From the NCBI RefSeq assembly GCF_001787335.1, contig NZ_CP014674.1, forward strand, positions 2,617,501 to 2,681,500: a DNA stretch of 64,000 nt, in the 5' to 3' direction. This document shows, in pieces, positions 26,578 through 34,715 of this stretch (position 1 is the first letter of the stretch; each line of letters begins with the position of its first letter). The DNA comes from Kozakia baliensis. Lineage in GTDB: Bacteria; Pseudomonadota; Alphaproteobacteria; Acetobacterales; Acetobacteraceae. The notes beneath the pieces were generated by a model that saw only the letters and a list, made by a program, of their open reading frames with translations, was not told the DNA's origin and searched no databases. Position numbers and translations under genes: made by a program.

Positions 26578-27917
26578 GCTTGCGGCTGCGTATCCCGCAG
26601 CATGTCCAAAAAGGTTTCAGACCAGTTGGATGCCGTGTTGCGCGTCACATCGTCATGCAACACGCGCCAGCGTCGTTTGCGCTCCTTGGGCGTCATGGAA
26701 AGCGCCTCATGCAATGCATCGGCGATATCTTCCGCATCGTATGGATTGACCAACAATGCTTCCGGCATTTCCGGCGCGGCCCCGGCGAGATAGGAAAGAA
26801 TGAGCGCGCCCGGATCGTGTTCATCCTGGGCCGCGATAAATTCCTTCGCCACAAGGTTCATGCCATCGCGCAAAGGCGTCACCAAAGCGACGTCGGCAAT
26901 GCGATGGAAGCCCGCAAGGATGTGGCGCGGTGCGGATTGCGTCAGATATCGAATAGGCGACCAATCGAAATTGCCGTGCATGGCGTTGATATGACCCGCC
27001 AGCTCATCCAATTCCCGTCTCAATTCCTGATAACTTCCAACCCCAGCACGGGAAACCGGCGTCACCTGCAAAAGAACCACTTCGCCCTTATGCTCGGGGT
27101 AGCGGTTGAGAAACACTTCATAACCATGAAAACGTTCGGGAATACCTTTAGAATAATCCAGACGGTCCACCCCGATGATCAGCTTGCGGCCGCGCAAACT
27201 GTCCTTGAGGCGTTTCACTTCAGGCGCCATAACACTTTGGACGGCCTGCTCGGCAAATTCGGCCGGATCGATCCCGATCGGGAAATGATAGGCGCGCTTG
27301 TTCAACCCACAGATCTCGAAGCAGCCATCCAGATTGCGGACGTCCTCTTCCGTCTGAACGCCGATCAGATCGTATGCCGTCAATTCATGCAGCAATTGCG
27401 CCGCGCAAGGCAGAACACGCATCACGCTCCATGGCGGGAACGGAATATGAAGGAAAAAGCCGATCTTGGCTTTCACGCCACGCTTACGCAGTGCTTCACC
27501 CAAAGGGAAAAGATGGTAGTCGTGAATCCAGATCGTATCGTCCTCGCGCAGCAGCGGCACGAGATGATCGGCGAACATATCGTTGACTTCGCGATAGACT
27601 TGTAGATCTTCGCGGCTGAACTCGATAATCCCGATACGATAATGGCAAAGAGGCCAGAGCAGACCATTCGCGAAATTCTCGTAGAACCGCTCATATTGCT
27701 CATGGGTCAGATCGATCGTCGCATACGTCACGCTATCGACGCGATCAAGGTCCGGCTTCTGCTTGGCAATGTCCGCGCGCTGCTGGCCGGACCATCCGAA
27801 CCACAGGCTTTCCGTTCCGCGCACCGCATCGCGCACGCCAACCGTCAGGCCGCCCGCCGGTTGCGTGCGTTCACGTGGCGACGGAACACGATTGGATACA
27901 ACAACTAATCGGCTCAT
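26574..27917 (-). CDS. otsA: trehalose-6-phosphate synthase OtsA
   Basis: 447 residues, a GT20 family retaining glycosyltransferase. Visible are VVVSNRVP at the N-terminus, the glucose-6-phosphate site (WIHDYHLFPL), GVDRLDYSKGIPER in the UDP-glucose site, and the ATPLRDGMN-type donor motif as TPLRDGMNLVAKEF. It joins UDP-glucose and glucose-6-phosphate. The start overlaps the otsB stop (TGATG) with CGGAGA 8 bases upstream; the longer frame is not needed. Part of otsB-otsA-dsbB. Confidence 0.96.
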   Translation of the reverse strand: MSRLVVVSNRVPSPRERTQPAGGLTVGVRDAVRGTESLWFGWSGQQRADIAKQKPDLDRVDSVTYATIDLTHEQYERFYENFANGLLWPLCHYRIGIIEFSREDLQVYREVNDMFADHLVPLLREDDTIWIHDYHLFPLGEALRKRGVKAKIGFFLHIPFPPWSVMRVLPCAAQLLHELTAYDLIGVQTEEDVRNLDGCFEICGLNKRAYHFPIGIDPAEFAEQAVQSVMAPEVKRLKDSLRGRKLIIGVDRLDYSKGIPERFHGYEVFLNRYPEHKGEVVLLQVTPVSRAGVGSYQELRRELDELAGHINAMHGNFDWSPIRYLTQSAPRHILAGFHRIADVALVTPLRDGMNLVAKEFIAAQDEHDPGALILSYLAGAAPEMPEALLVNPYDAEDIADALHEALSMTPKERKRRWRVLHDDVTRNTASNWSETFLDMLRDTQPQA

Positions 27918-28669
27918 CACACCGTCTCCGCATAGTGAGACAGCCAATCGCGAAATGATTGCGCAGTCGGGAAATCGTCAGGGATCAGGAAACCGACACC
28001 GTTCGCGGCACGTGCAGCGCGAACGCCATCCATATCGGTCACGTCGTCTCCCACGAAGATCGGTTTGCGCCCAGCGAAAGGAGGCCGTTCCAGCAACGCC
28101 ACGACGGCATGACCCTTATCCACGCCCGCAGGCCGGATTTCCCACGCCATTTTTGCCGCCTGGAGTTCGAACCCCGCCTTTTGCTTCAACCAGCGTTGCG
28201 CCGCTTCCTTCAGCGGTGCCTCCGCTGCGGGATTGCCACGATAATGCAAGACGAAACCAACGCGCTTGCGCTCGACGGAAGCGCCCGGAAACTCGCTCAC
28301 CAACGCATCCGCTTCATCGAGCCAAGCCTTAGGCACTTCCGGAAGTTCCGTACGTTCGACCGGTCCGCCCGGATGCCGCCGAATAGCAACGCCATGCTCA
28401 CCCGCGACAGCCGTCGGCACACCCGGTAGAAAATGATCGATCTGCTCGATCGGACGCCCGCTCACGACAGCGAGCGCGCCGCCACAGCGTTCCCGTAGCT
28501 TCAATAACGTTTCACGCAGGCCCGGAGGAACCACCACCGATTCAGGTGTCGGCGCGATATCGACGAGCGTTCCGTCGAAATCCAGAAGCAAAGCCGCCTG
28601 TTCGGGCGGGAAGCTTACGCGAGGAAAAGGTTTTTCACCCGAAACGGGCGTTGAGAACGTGACAGTCAT
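27917..28669 (-). CDS. otsB: trehalose-6-phosphate phosphatase OtsB
   Basis: About 250 residues of the HAD superfamily. The nucleophile motif DFDGTL is at 30-35, motif II in AVVSGRP, Lys in VDKGHAV and the acidic motif GDDVTDMDG. It dephosphorylates trehalose-6-phosphate to trehalose, an osmo- and desiccation protectant. ATG at 28669 is chosen; an earlier ATG adds seven residues and lies at a GGAGGAA sequence, so either could be used. It is the first gene of the trehalose operon. Confidence 0.94.
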   Translation of the reverse strand: MTVTFSTPVSGEKPFPRVSFPPEQAALLLDFDGTLVDIAPTPESVVVPPGLRETLLKLRERCGGALAVVSGRPIEQIDHFLPGVPTAVAGEHGVAIRRHPGGPVERTELPEVPKAWLDEADALVSEFPGASVERKRVGFVLHYRGNPAAEAPLKEAAQRWLKQKAGFELQAAKMAWEIRPAGVDKGHAVVALLERPPFAGRKPIFVGDDVTDMDGVRAARAANGVGFLIPDDFPTAQSFRDWLSHYAETV

Positions 28670-28759
28670 GGCTTCTTTAACTTCCTCCATGAAGGGCGGT
28701 TGCACCGAAGCGCAGCAAGACTTAACCGGCTAAATTCAGAACGCGACCAAAATGTGGTC

Positions 28760-29473
28760 TCACGGTCTGTTCGAATAGGGTTGCGGCGGCGGCAAATGCT
28801 CGCCTTGAGGCGCTTGAACGACGGGCGGCTCATCGCTCGGCGGCGTCAATTGCATCGGCCCGCTTTCTTCCGAAGGGGGCGCAGCGGGAGAAGCCGGGCG
28901 CGCGGCAGGGGCAGCACCCTCATCGGCAGGCGGCGCAAGCTGCATCGGGCCACTACCAGGCGCGGGCGCGCTTGGGCCATTATCGTTGGCATCCCCAGGC
29001 TGATCCTGCGCGCCGCTCGGCGTGCTGGACACCACGACCGGAGCGGCAGGCTGCGGCAAGGGCGCAAGATTGGGGGCTACGGCATCGCCACCGCAAGAAA
29101 CGATGCTGACATTATAAAGAGCGCTTCTGAACGTCGCCAGAGAAGGCTCCCTGGCCATCACCCAGCCATCGAATTTCAAATCGGGATTGCCATTATCCGT
29201 AATGCTGACCTGCATGGCGGCATCGCTCGCCAAGGTGGGCGGCCGGTCCACGCAACGATGCACGGCAATATGCAGCGTCTTATAATCCCCCGCACCATCG
29301 GCAGGGATTGTCAGAGTAGAAACGTGAGAATCGATCCGGTCCAGAACACGCACGACGGCTTGTTGCCGCCCCTGCCATAGGTTCGGCGCATACATGACTG
29401 GCGGCGCCACCATCTCCGCGCCCCGTGCGACAGGCGCAGCCAGCGCCAACAGAAGAAGCAAAGAACGCTTCAT
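28760..29473 (-). CDS. DUF2155 domain protein with proline-rich tail
   Basis: 237 residues. A signal peptide of about 18 residues (ends ARG/A or GAE) precedes a DUF2155 domain (about 35-130: AVVRVLDRIDSHVSTL, LHIAVHRCVDRPPTL, FDGWVMAREPSL, YNVSIVSC). The last 105 residues are Pro/Ala-rich and disordered, with two copies of SGPMQLxPPxDE, at about 174 and 205. DUF2155 proteins are periplasmic and restricted to Alphaproteobacteria; function unknown. The start overlaps the stop of the small gene upstream (ATGA), which itself overlaps mlaD. Confidence 0.88.
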   Translation of the reverse strand: MKRSLLLLLALAAPVARGAEMVAPPVMYAPNLWQGRQQAVVRVLDRIDSHVSTLTIPADGAGDYKTLHIAVHRCVDRPPTLASDAAMQVSITDNGNPDLKFDGWVMAREPSLATFRSALYNVSIVSCGGDAVAPNLAPLPQPAAPVVVSSTPSGAQDQPGDANDNGPSAPAPGSGPMQLAPPADEGAAPAARPASPAAPPSEESGPMQLTPPSDEPPVVQAPQGEHLPPPQPYSNRP

Positions 29474-29676
29474 GCGCCAGGCTCACTCAGCTTCGATACC
29501 ATTTCCATCAGATGCGCGCGCATTTCATCGGGTGCGACCCCCATCAGAATCGCATCCTCGAACGCATCTTGCATAGCTTGGCGCAATTCAGCCTCGTTTT
29601 CCCGCAGAACGCGCAATTTCTCGACGCAGGCAATCGGCTCGCCATTTCCATCGCGCCAAACCGTCAAATCGCTCAC
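29470..29676 (-). CDS. small conserved-type protein between MlaD and DUF2155 genes
   Basis: 68 residues, cytoplasmic in appearance: a short VWRDGNGEPIACVEKLRVL strand-like start, then two amphipathic helices (ENEAELRQAMQDAFEDAIL, and DEMRAHLMEMVSKL). Both ends overlap neighbouring genes by four bases (ATGA), and codon usage is like theirs, which is good evidence that it is translated. No known domain recognised. Position in a coupled trio suggests a role in envelope lipid transport or its regulation, but this is inference. Confidence 0.72.
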   Translation of the reverse strand: MSDLTVWRDGNGEPIACVEKLRVLRENEAELRQAMQDAFEDAILMGVAPDEMRAHLMEMVSKLSEPGA

Positions 29677-30191
29677 GGCCCTGCATCCGGCGTCTTCCCG
29701 CCGCTTCCCTTGGATTTGTTCAAATTGTCGGTCACGGAGAAAATGAACTTGCTCAGCAATTGCTCCAGGCTGATCGAGCCTTGCGTCTGGCCTATCATCT
29801 GGTTGGGCTTGAGCGATGCATCATCCCCGCCCGGCGAAAGCGCGATATATTTACCCCCGAGCAGACTGTCCGATGTGACGATGGCGGCGGTATCGGTCGG
29901 GAGATTGATCCCATCGCGCACGGTGAACGTAACCTGAGCGCGAAAATCCTTCGGATTGACGGTCTCGGCCGTTACATGTCCGACCGTAATGCCCGCCAGC
30001 TTGACCTCGGAACCGACACTCAAACCATCGATCTGATCGAAAACCGCGCGCAAGGCATAACCATCGCTTCCGCTCTGGTGACGGCCCAGGATCGCCAGCG
30101 CCAACAATGCCGCCAGCGCCGCCATGACCAACAAGCCCGTTAGCAATTCAACCGTATCGTGACGCGGCCGCGCGCCGGATGCTAAACTCAT
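29673..30191 (-). CDS. mlaD: MlaD-like MCE-domain lipid transport protein
   Basis: 172 residues: a membrane anchor at about 16-36 and one MCE domain at about 45-125 (AVFDQIDGLSVGSEVKLAGI, VTSDSLLGGKYIAL), ending in a helix (SLEQLLSKFIFSV) and a Gly/Ser/Lys tail. MlaD forms a hexameric ring in the periplasm that carries phospholipids between membranes with MlaFEB and MlaC; those partners are not adjacent here. ATG at 30191 has GAGG nine bases upstream; a TTG two codons earlier is possible. Confidence 0.92.
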   Translation of the reverse strand: MSLASGARPRHDTVELLTGLLVMAALAALLALAILGRHQSGSDGYALRAVFDQIDGLSVGSEVKLAGITVGHVTAETVNPKDFRAQVTFTVRDGINLPTDTAAIVTSDSLLGGKYIALSPGGDDASLKPNQMIGQTQGSISLEQLLSKFIFSVTDNLNKSKGSGGKTPDAGP

Positions 30192-30374
30192 ACGCAAAGC
30201 CTCGAAGAGAATGATCTTTTCAGCACTATAGATTTCGACGGCTGGCGTCTATCGCCTGCGCGCCACTCCCTGGCCAATGTTATCCACCATATCCCCATTA
30301 TGCAGACCATTAACGGCCTGAATCGACGTCGGAATATACTTTTTCCTTCTTTTTACCCGGCGTAGACTCACCAC

Positions 30375-31922
30375 ATGACAGCCCGCCTCCATTGGAACGG
30401 GGTTCACATGCGCACCGTGCATGTCGCCGCCGATCCTGACGATATCGCCACACGCGCCGTAACGCTCCCAGCCACCTGGGACGATGACGCCGCCAGTGCG
30501 CTTCTTCAGCTTTCTCCAGGCCAGAACGCAGTGCGCCTGACGACGGAGGCCGGGCGCTGGCTCAATGAAATGGACAGGTTGCCGGCAATCTCCGGCATGC
30601 GAAGCGAGGAACCGCTCGGCCGGAGCCTGGCTTGCCTGCTTCTGCTGCGTCAGATCGCCCCAATCGCCACGTTGTGGCAAGGTAATCACGATCGACGGCC
30701 AGGATTCGTGGTCAATCTCGCGGCGTTCGTTCTCGATGGAAGCTTCGCGGGCGAGCAATTGGTCGCCTCGCTGCGCCTCGCCTGCGAAACGTTACGGCGG
30801 CTGCACGCCGAGACCGCGCCGATGCTGAACGGCGAGTTGCCTTTCTTCGAAGCGCCGCAGCTACAGCAAAACACAACCGAAACATCGTCCGGCCCAGCCG
30901 GAACGCTGCTGCTGACGAATCTCGATGCCTGCCTGGCGCAGATCGGGCTCGATTACGATAGCGAGGCAGGCCGGGACGCGGCATGCTTCCTCGCTTGGCT
31001 GACGACCTCCATCGCACGGCAGGGCGCAGGTCCCGTCCCGCTTCCGCCCGCCGCTTGCCCCGTGCCAGGCCTCGCCGCCATCGGCGCGCAAGTCCGCGAC
31101 GAGATCGAGGAAGACGGCTACGAGACATCCCATCTCGCTCCGATCGAGACCAGCTTTTCCGCGCCCGGCCCGATCGACGCGCTTCTCGGCGTTGAGTCAT
31201 GCGGCCTTGCGCCGATCTTCTCGCCCCTGCGCACCGATGGCCAATTGCGCGCCAGTACATTGGCGCGGCTGGCCCATCGCGGCTTCACGCCAGAGACGGC
31301 GCTTGCCAGTGCTCTGGCTGGAGAAACGCCGCTTTCCATGCCGGGGCCGAACGCGCATATCGCCATGCACAAGGCCCTGACCGGCTTCGTCGATCGGATG
31401 CCCGCGCGACCAGACGCCGTCGCCCCTCTTCCCTTGCGCGTCCGCCTCGAACGCGGCATGCGCCGTCCTCTGCCGTCGCGGCATGGCGGCTTCACGCAGC
31501 GGGCGTCTGTCGGCGGCCATCGTCTCTATTTTCGCACCGGAGAATACGAGGACGGCACTCTCGGCGAGATCGACATCACGCCCGCGCGCGAAAGCTCGAT
31601 GGTGCGTGGTCTGCTCGATAGCGTCGGCCAAGCCGTGACGATCGGGCTGCAATATGGCGCACCGCTTGACGCCTATGTCGAACGCTTCGCGCATTCGCGC
31701 TTCGGGCCGGGCGGCACGGTGGAAGGCGACCCCGTCGCGGCTTATGCCACGTCGTTGCTTGACTATGCCTTCCGTGCTCTATCGGATTCCTATCTGGGCA
31801 AGCGGCTTCCCGATGCGGCCCCGGAATCGCCGGAAACCGAAACGCCCGACCCGATGCTGCCGCTTGACATCCCGAATGAAGGCGCATCGCGCCCGAAAGG
31901 GAAGCTGCGCCTCGTGAGCTAA
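30375..31922 (+). CDS. TSCPD-domain protein, NrdJ C-terminal-like
   Basis: 515 residues. The C-terminal third (about 375-485) matches the TSCPD region at the end of adenosylcobalamin-dependent ribonucleotide reductase NrdJ: LPSRHGGFTQRASVGGH, FRTGEYEDGTLGEI, AVTIGLQYGAPLDAYVE, RFGPGGTVEGDP and SLLDYAFRALSDSYLG. The middle (FVVNLAAFVLDGSF, LDACLAQIGLDYDSEAGRD) resembles a worn version of the same enzyme's C-terminal barrel. The active-site NxCxE motif of ribonucleotide reductases is absent. So it is probably a non-catalytic relative, a small partner or regulator. It is followed after 30 bases by a RidA protein. Start uncertain; no clear Shine-Dalgarno. Confidence 0.82.
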   Translation: MTARLHWNGVHMRTVHVAADPDDIATRAVTLPATWDDDAASALLQLSPGQNAVRLTTEAGRWLNEMDRLPAISGMRSEEPLGRSLACLLLLRQIAPIATLWQGNHDRRPGFVVNLAAFVLDGSFAGEQLVASLRLACETLRRLHAETAPMLNGELPFFEAPQLQQNTTETSSGPAGTLLLTNLDACLAQIGLDYDSEAGRDAACFLAWLTTSIARQGAGPVPLPPAACPVPGLAAIGAQVRDEIEEDGYETSHLAPIETSFSAPGPIDALLGVESCGLAPIFSPLRTDGQLRASTLARLAHRGFTPETALASALAGETPLSMPGPNAHIAMHKALTGFVDRMPARPDAVAPLPLRVRLERGMRRPLPSRHGGFTQRASVGGHRLYFRTGEYEDGTLGEIDITPARESSMVRGLLDSVGQAVTIGLQYGAPLDAYVERFAHSRFGPGGTVEGDPVAAYATSLLDYAFRALSDSYLGKRLPDAAPESPETETPDPMLPLDIPNEGASRPKGKLRLVS

Positions 31923-31952
31923 CGTTCGCTCATCGAATAAAGGAGGAACACC

Positions 31953-32426
31953 ATGTCCGAAAACCCGAACGACCGCCTCAAAGCCCTCGGCCTGACTTTA
32001 CCCAAAGCCGCAGCTCCTGTCGCGACCTATGTCGCTGCCGTGCAAACCGGCTCGACCTTGGTCGTCTCCGGTCAATTGCCTTTGGTGGACGGTAAGCTGA
32101 AGGCCACCGGCAAACTCGGCGGCGCCATTTCCGCAGATTTGGGCAAGGAATGCGCTCAGGCGTGCCTCCTCAACGTTTTGGCGCAGGTTCAAGCGGCCAT
32201 CGGCGATCTTTCTCGCGTCAAGCGCGTCGTCCGTCTGGGCGGATTCATCGCCTGCACGCCGGAATTCACGCAGCATGCCGCCGTGATGAACGGTGCGTCC
32301 GATCTCGCCGTCGAAGTTTTCGGCGATGCGGGACGCCATGCCCGCTCCACGATCGGCGTGCCTTCCCTGCCGCTGGACGCTCCCGTCGAAGTGGAAGCCC
32401 TGTTCGAAATCAGCGAGAACGCTTGA
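31953..32426 (+). CDS. RidA family protein (YjgF-like, longer type)
   Basis: 157 residues of the Rid family with the longer N-terminus seen in the YjgF_YER057c-type group (DRLKALGLTLPKAAAPVATYV), then VSGQLPLVDGK and the C-terminal RSTIGVPSLPLDAPVEVEALFE with Arg and Glu in the expected places. Catalysis on imines is possible but this subgroup is poorly studied. AGGAGG lies about 7 bases before the ATG. A second Rid protein lies at 1154. Cotranscribed with the TSCPD gene upstream and the GNAT-like gene downstream. Confidence 0.9.
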   Translation: MSENPNDRLKALGLTLPKAAAPVATYVAAVQTGSTLVVSGQLPLVDGKLKATGKLGGAISADLGKECAQACLLNVLAQVQAAIGDLSRVKRVVRLGGFIACTPEFTQHAAVMNGASDLAVEVFGDAGRHARSTIGVPSLPLDAPVEVEALFEISENA

Positions 32427-32457
32427 CCCGTCGCGTCCGGCGACCACATTCTGGCTT

Positions 32458-33606
32458 ATGCCGGATTGGTCGCTGACGCTGCACGCTTCGATCCACGAGA
32501 TCGACTTCGAACTCTGGAACCGCTGCGCCGGGCCGGATAACCCTTTCGTCAGCCACGGTTTCCTTTCGGCCTTGGAAGAAAGCGGTTCGGTCGGCCCGCG
32601 CACGGGCTGGCTTCCCCGCCATGCCGTTCTCCAGGCCGATGGTCAGCCAGTCGCCATGGCTCCGCTTTATGGCAAAGGCCATTCCTACGGCGAATATGTT
32701 TTCGACCATGCTTGGGCCAATGCTTACGAGCAAGCAGGTGGGCGATACTATCCCAAACTTCAGTCAGCCGTCCCGTTTTCACCCGTTCCCGGCCCTCGCC
32801 TACTGATTCATCCCGATTATCCAGCGCCGGAAGCCGCCGCGCAGGCACTGGGGCAGGCCATCGCTCAGGCATGTGGAGAACTCGAACTCTCCTCCGTTCA
32901 TGCGACATTCTGCACTCGTGACGATCAATTTCATCTCGTGCGCAATGGCTGGCTACCGCGATTGGGCCTGCAATATCATTGGCACAACCGAGGCTATGCC
33001 GATTTCGAGCATTTCCTTGCCGCGCTCTCATCCCGCAAACGAAAATCGATCCGTCGCGAACGGCGTGACGCGCAAAATTGCGGCCTGACCTTCCATACGA
33101 AACGCGGCCTGGACATCACTGCCGCCGACTGGAAAGCTTTCTATCGTTTCTATCTTTCCACGATCGATCGCAAATGGGGCAGCGCCTATCTGACCGCACG
33201 CTTCTTCCCGCTCCTATGCGAGCGGCTTGGCGACCGGATCGTGCTGATGCTGGCCGAACATGAGGGAAAACCCGTGGCGGCGGCTCTCAATATTTTAGGA
33301 AAGGACACGCTCTACGGCCGCAATTGGGGGTGCGAAGGCGAATGGCCGTTCCTTCATTTCGAGCTCTGTTATTATCGGGCCATCGATTTCGCCATTGAGC
33401 ATAACCTCTCTCGCGTCGAGGCGGGCGCGCAAGGCGAACATAAAATTCAACGCGGTTATCTGCCGAAACTCACTTATTCAGCCCATTACCTACGCGACCC
33501 GAACTTACGCAGCGCGGTGGCCGACTTTCTGGACCAGGAACGCGCTGCCATTCACGAAGAAAAAGAAGCGCTGGGCGAGTTTTCTCCCTATCGGACGGAA
33601 GAATAA
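32458..33606 (+). CDS. FemAB-like GNAT peptidogalycan biosynthesis protein (COG3146)
   Basis: 382 residues matching PF04339/COG3146: NPFVSHGFLSALEESGS, GWLPRHAVL, the GRYYPKLQSAVPFSPVPGPRLL block, SSRKRKSIRRERR and the GNAT-like YGRNWGCEGEWPFLHFELCYY core, then EAGAQGEHKIQRGY. The family is related to FemX-type acyltransferases, but a cell-wall role is unproven. I start at the ATG of 32458, 31 bases after the ridA stop; the frame is open further upstream inside ridA and the ribosome-binding site is weak. Confidence 0.85.
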   Translation: MPDWSLTLHASIHEIDFELWNRCAGPDNPFVSHGFLSALEESGSVGPRTGWLPRHAVLQADGQPVAMAPLYGKGHSYGEYVFDHAWANAYEQAGGRYYPKLQSAVPFSPVPGPRLLIHPDYPAPEAAAQALGQAIAQACGELELSSVHATFCTRDDQFHLVRNGWLPRLGLQYHWHNRGYADFEHFLAALSSRKRKSIRRERRDAQNCGLTFHTKRGLDITAADWKAFYRFYLSTIDRKWGSAYLTARFFPLLCERLGDRIVLMLAEHEGKPVAAALNILGKDTLYGRNWGCEGEWPFLHFELCYYRAIDFAIEHNLSRVEAGAQGEHKIQRGYLPKLTYSAHYLRDPNLRSAVADFLDQERAAIHEEKEALGEFSPYRTEE

Positions 33607-33724
33607 ACTTAAAACCAACAGCGCAATATCATTTGCGAACGATTATCAATCTCGTTATGGTCGTTTGATCGTCATCCCACGGCGCCGCTGAAAAAGCATG
33701 CGCCGCAGTTCAAGGCGGATTGCA

Positions 33725-33898
33725 ATGATCAGACACCTCTCAACCGGTTCTGCCGACCTCGCTCGCCTTCTCGCCCAGGCCCATGACTCCGTTCTGCGCC
33801 AGAATATCGACCCGCTTTGGTCGTTTCTCGGCCTCGACCCGAAACGCGTCGATGAGCGCTCATGCGCTGAAGAAGGAAAACAAAGCGATAGCGCGTAA
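33725..33898 (+). CDS. possible small protein before flgF
   Basis: 57 residues from the ATG at 33725, with AGGCGGA five bases upstream; the frame is also open from 33698. The core LARLLAQAHDSVLRQNIDPLWSFLGLDP looks like a folded amphipathic helix pair, and codon use is normal for this chromosome. No family recognised. It lies 55 bases ahead of flgF on the same strand, so it may be part of the flagellar transcript. Confidence 0.5.
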   Translation: MIRHLSTGSADLARLLAQAHDSVLRQNIDPLWSFLGLDPKRVDERSCAEEGKQSDSA

Positions 33899-33953
33899 AT
33901 CTTTTAGAAAGAATTGACGCCTAAAATGACCGGAACTTCGGGAGCCGGTCTTC

Positions 33954-34694
33954 ATGGAAAACGCCACTTATATTGCTCTTTCAAGGCTCGATACCGAACA
34001 GCGCGCCATGAGCGTTGTCGCCAATAATATCGCCAATGTCTCGACAAGCGGTTTCAAGGCGCAGCACACGCTCTTTAGCGATTATCTCTCCCGTCAGTCC
34101 GGCGAGAATCTCCCACGCGGCGGCGAGACCGAACTCTATACGCAAGACCGCGCCACTTTCCGCGATCTCTCCCAAGGGCCGATGCAGCAGACGGGAAATT
34201 CGCTCGATCTGGCAATCGGCGGAGACGCATATTTCACGATTAAGACGCAAAACGGCGTCCGCCTAACCCGAGCAGGCCGCTTCGAACGCCAGACCGATGG
34301 CACCATGACGGATGAGACTGGAAATCCGCTGTTGGGTCGAGATTCCCAACCCATCCGGCTTCCCATTCAAGACCATAGTGTCACGATTTCCGCAGATGGC
34401 ACGATCACAACCGAAACCGGCCAACAAGGACAGATCGCCATCGTGATGCCGGCAGACAGCAACAAAATGCAGGCGGAGGGAGCCAAACTGCTCCGCGCGG
34501 ATGGGACACCGCACCAAATCGAAAATCCACAGATCATGCAAGGCATGGTTGAGAGCAGCAACGTGCAGGTCATGTCCGAGATGACGCATATGATCCAAAT
34601 TCAGCGCGATTTCCAAAACATGGCGCAGTTCGTCGAAAGCGAAGCGTCCCGTCAGCAGGATGCGGTTTCCAAAATTCTACAAATCTCGGCCTGA
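33954..34694 (+). CDS. flgF: flagellar basal-body rod protein FlgF
   Basis: 246 residues. The N-terminal rod signature is clear (ALSRLDTEQRAMSVVANNIANVSTSGFKAQ region, about 8-37), then the LDLAIGGDAYF segment, and the C-terminal Flg_bbr domain (MVESSNVQVMSEMTHMI). FlgF is the proximal rod component joining FlgB/C to FlgG. First flagellar gene here; flgG follows 21 bases later. Confidence 0.95.
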   Translation: MENATYIALSRLDTEQRAMSVVANNIANVSTSGFKAQHTLFSDYLSRQSGENLPRGGETELYTQDRATFRDLSQGPMQQTGNSLDLAIGGDAYFTIKTQNGVRLTRAGRFERQTDGTMTDETGNPLLGRDSQPIRLPIQDHSVTISADGTITTETGQQGQIAIVMPADSNKMQAEGAKLLRADGTPHQIENPQIMQGMVESSNVQVMSEMTHMIQIQRDFQNMAQFVESEASRQQDAVSKILQISA

Positions 34695-34715
34695 CCGAAA
34701 CAAAGGATGATTTGA

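Noticed and set aside
30249-30758. 169-residue minus-strand ORF across the TSCPD gene start
   Set aside because: Overlaps a better-supported gene on the other strand and shows no recognisable domain.
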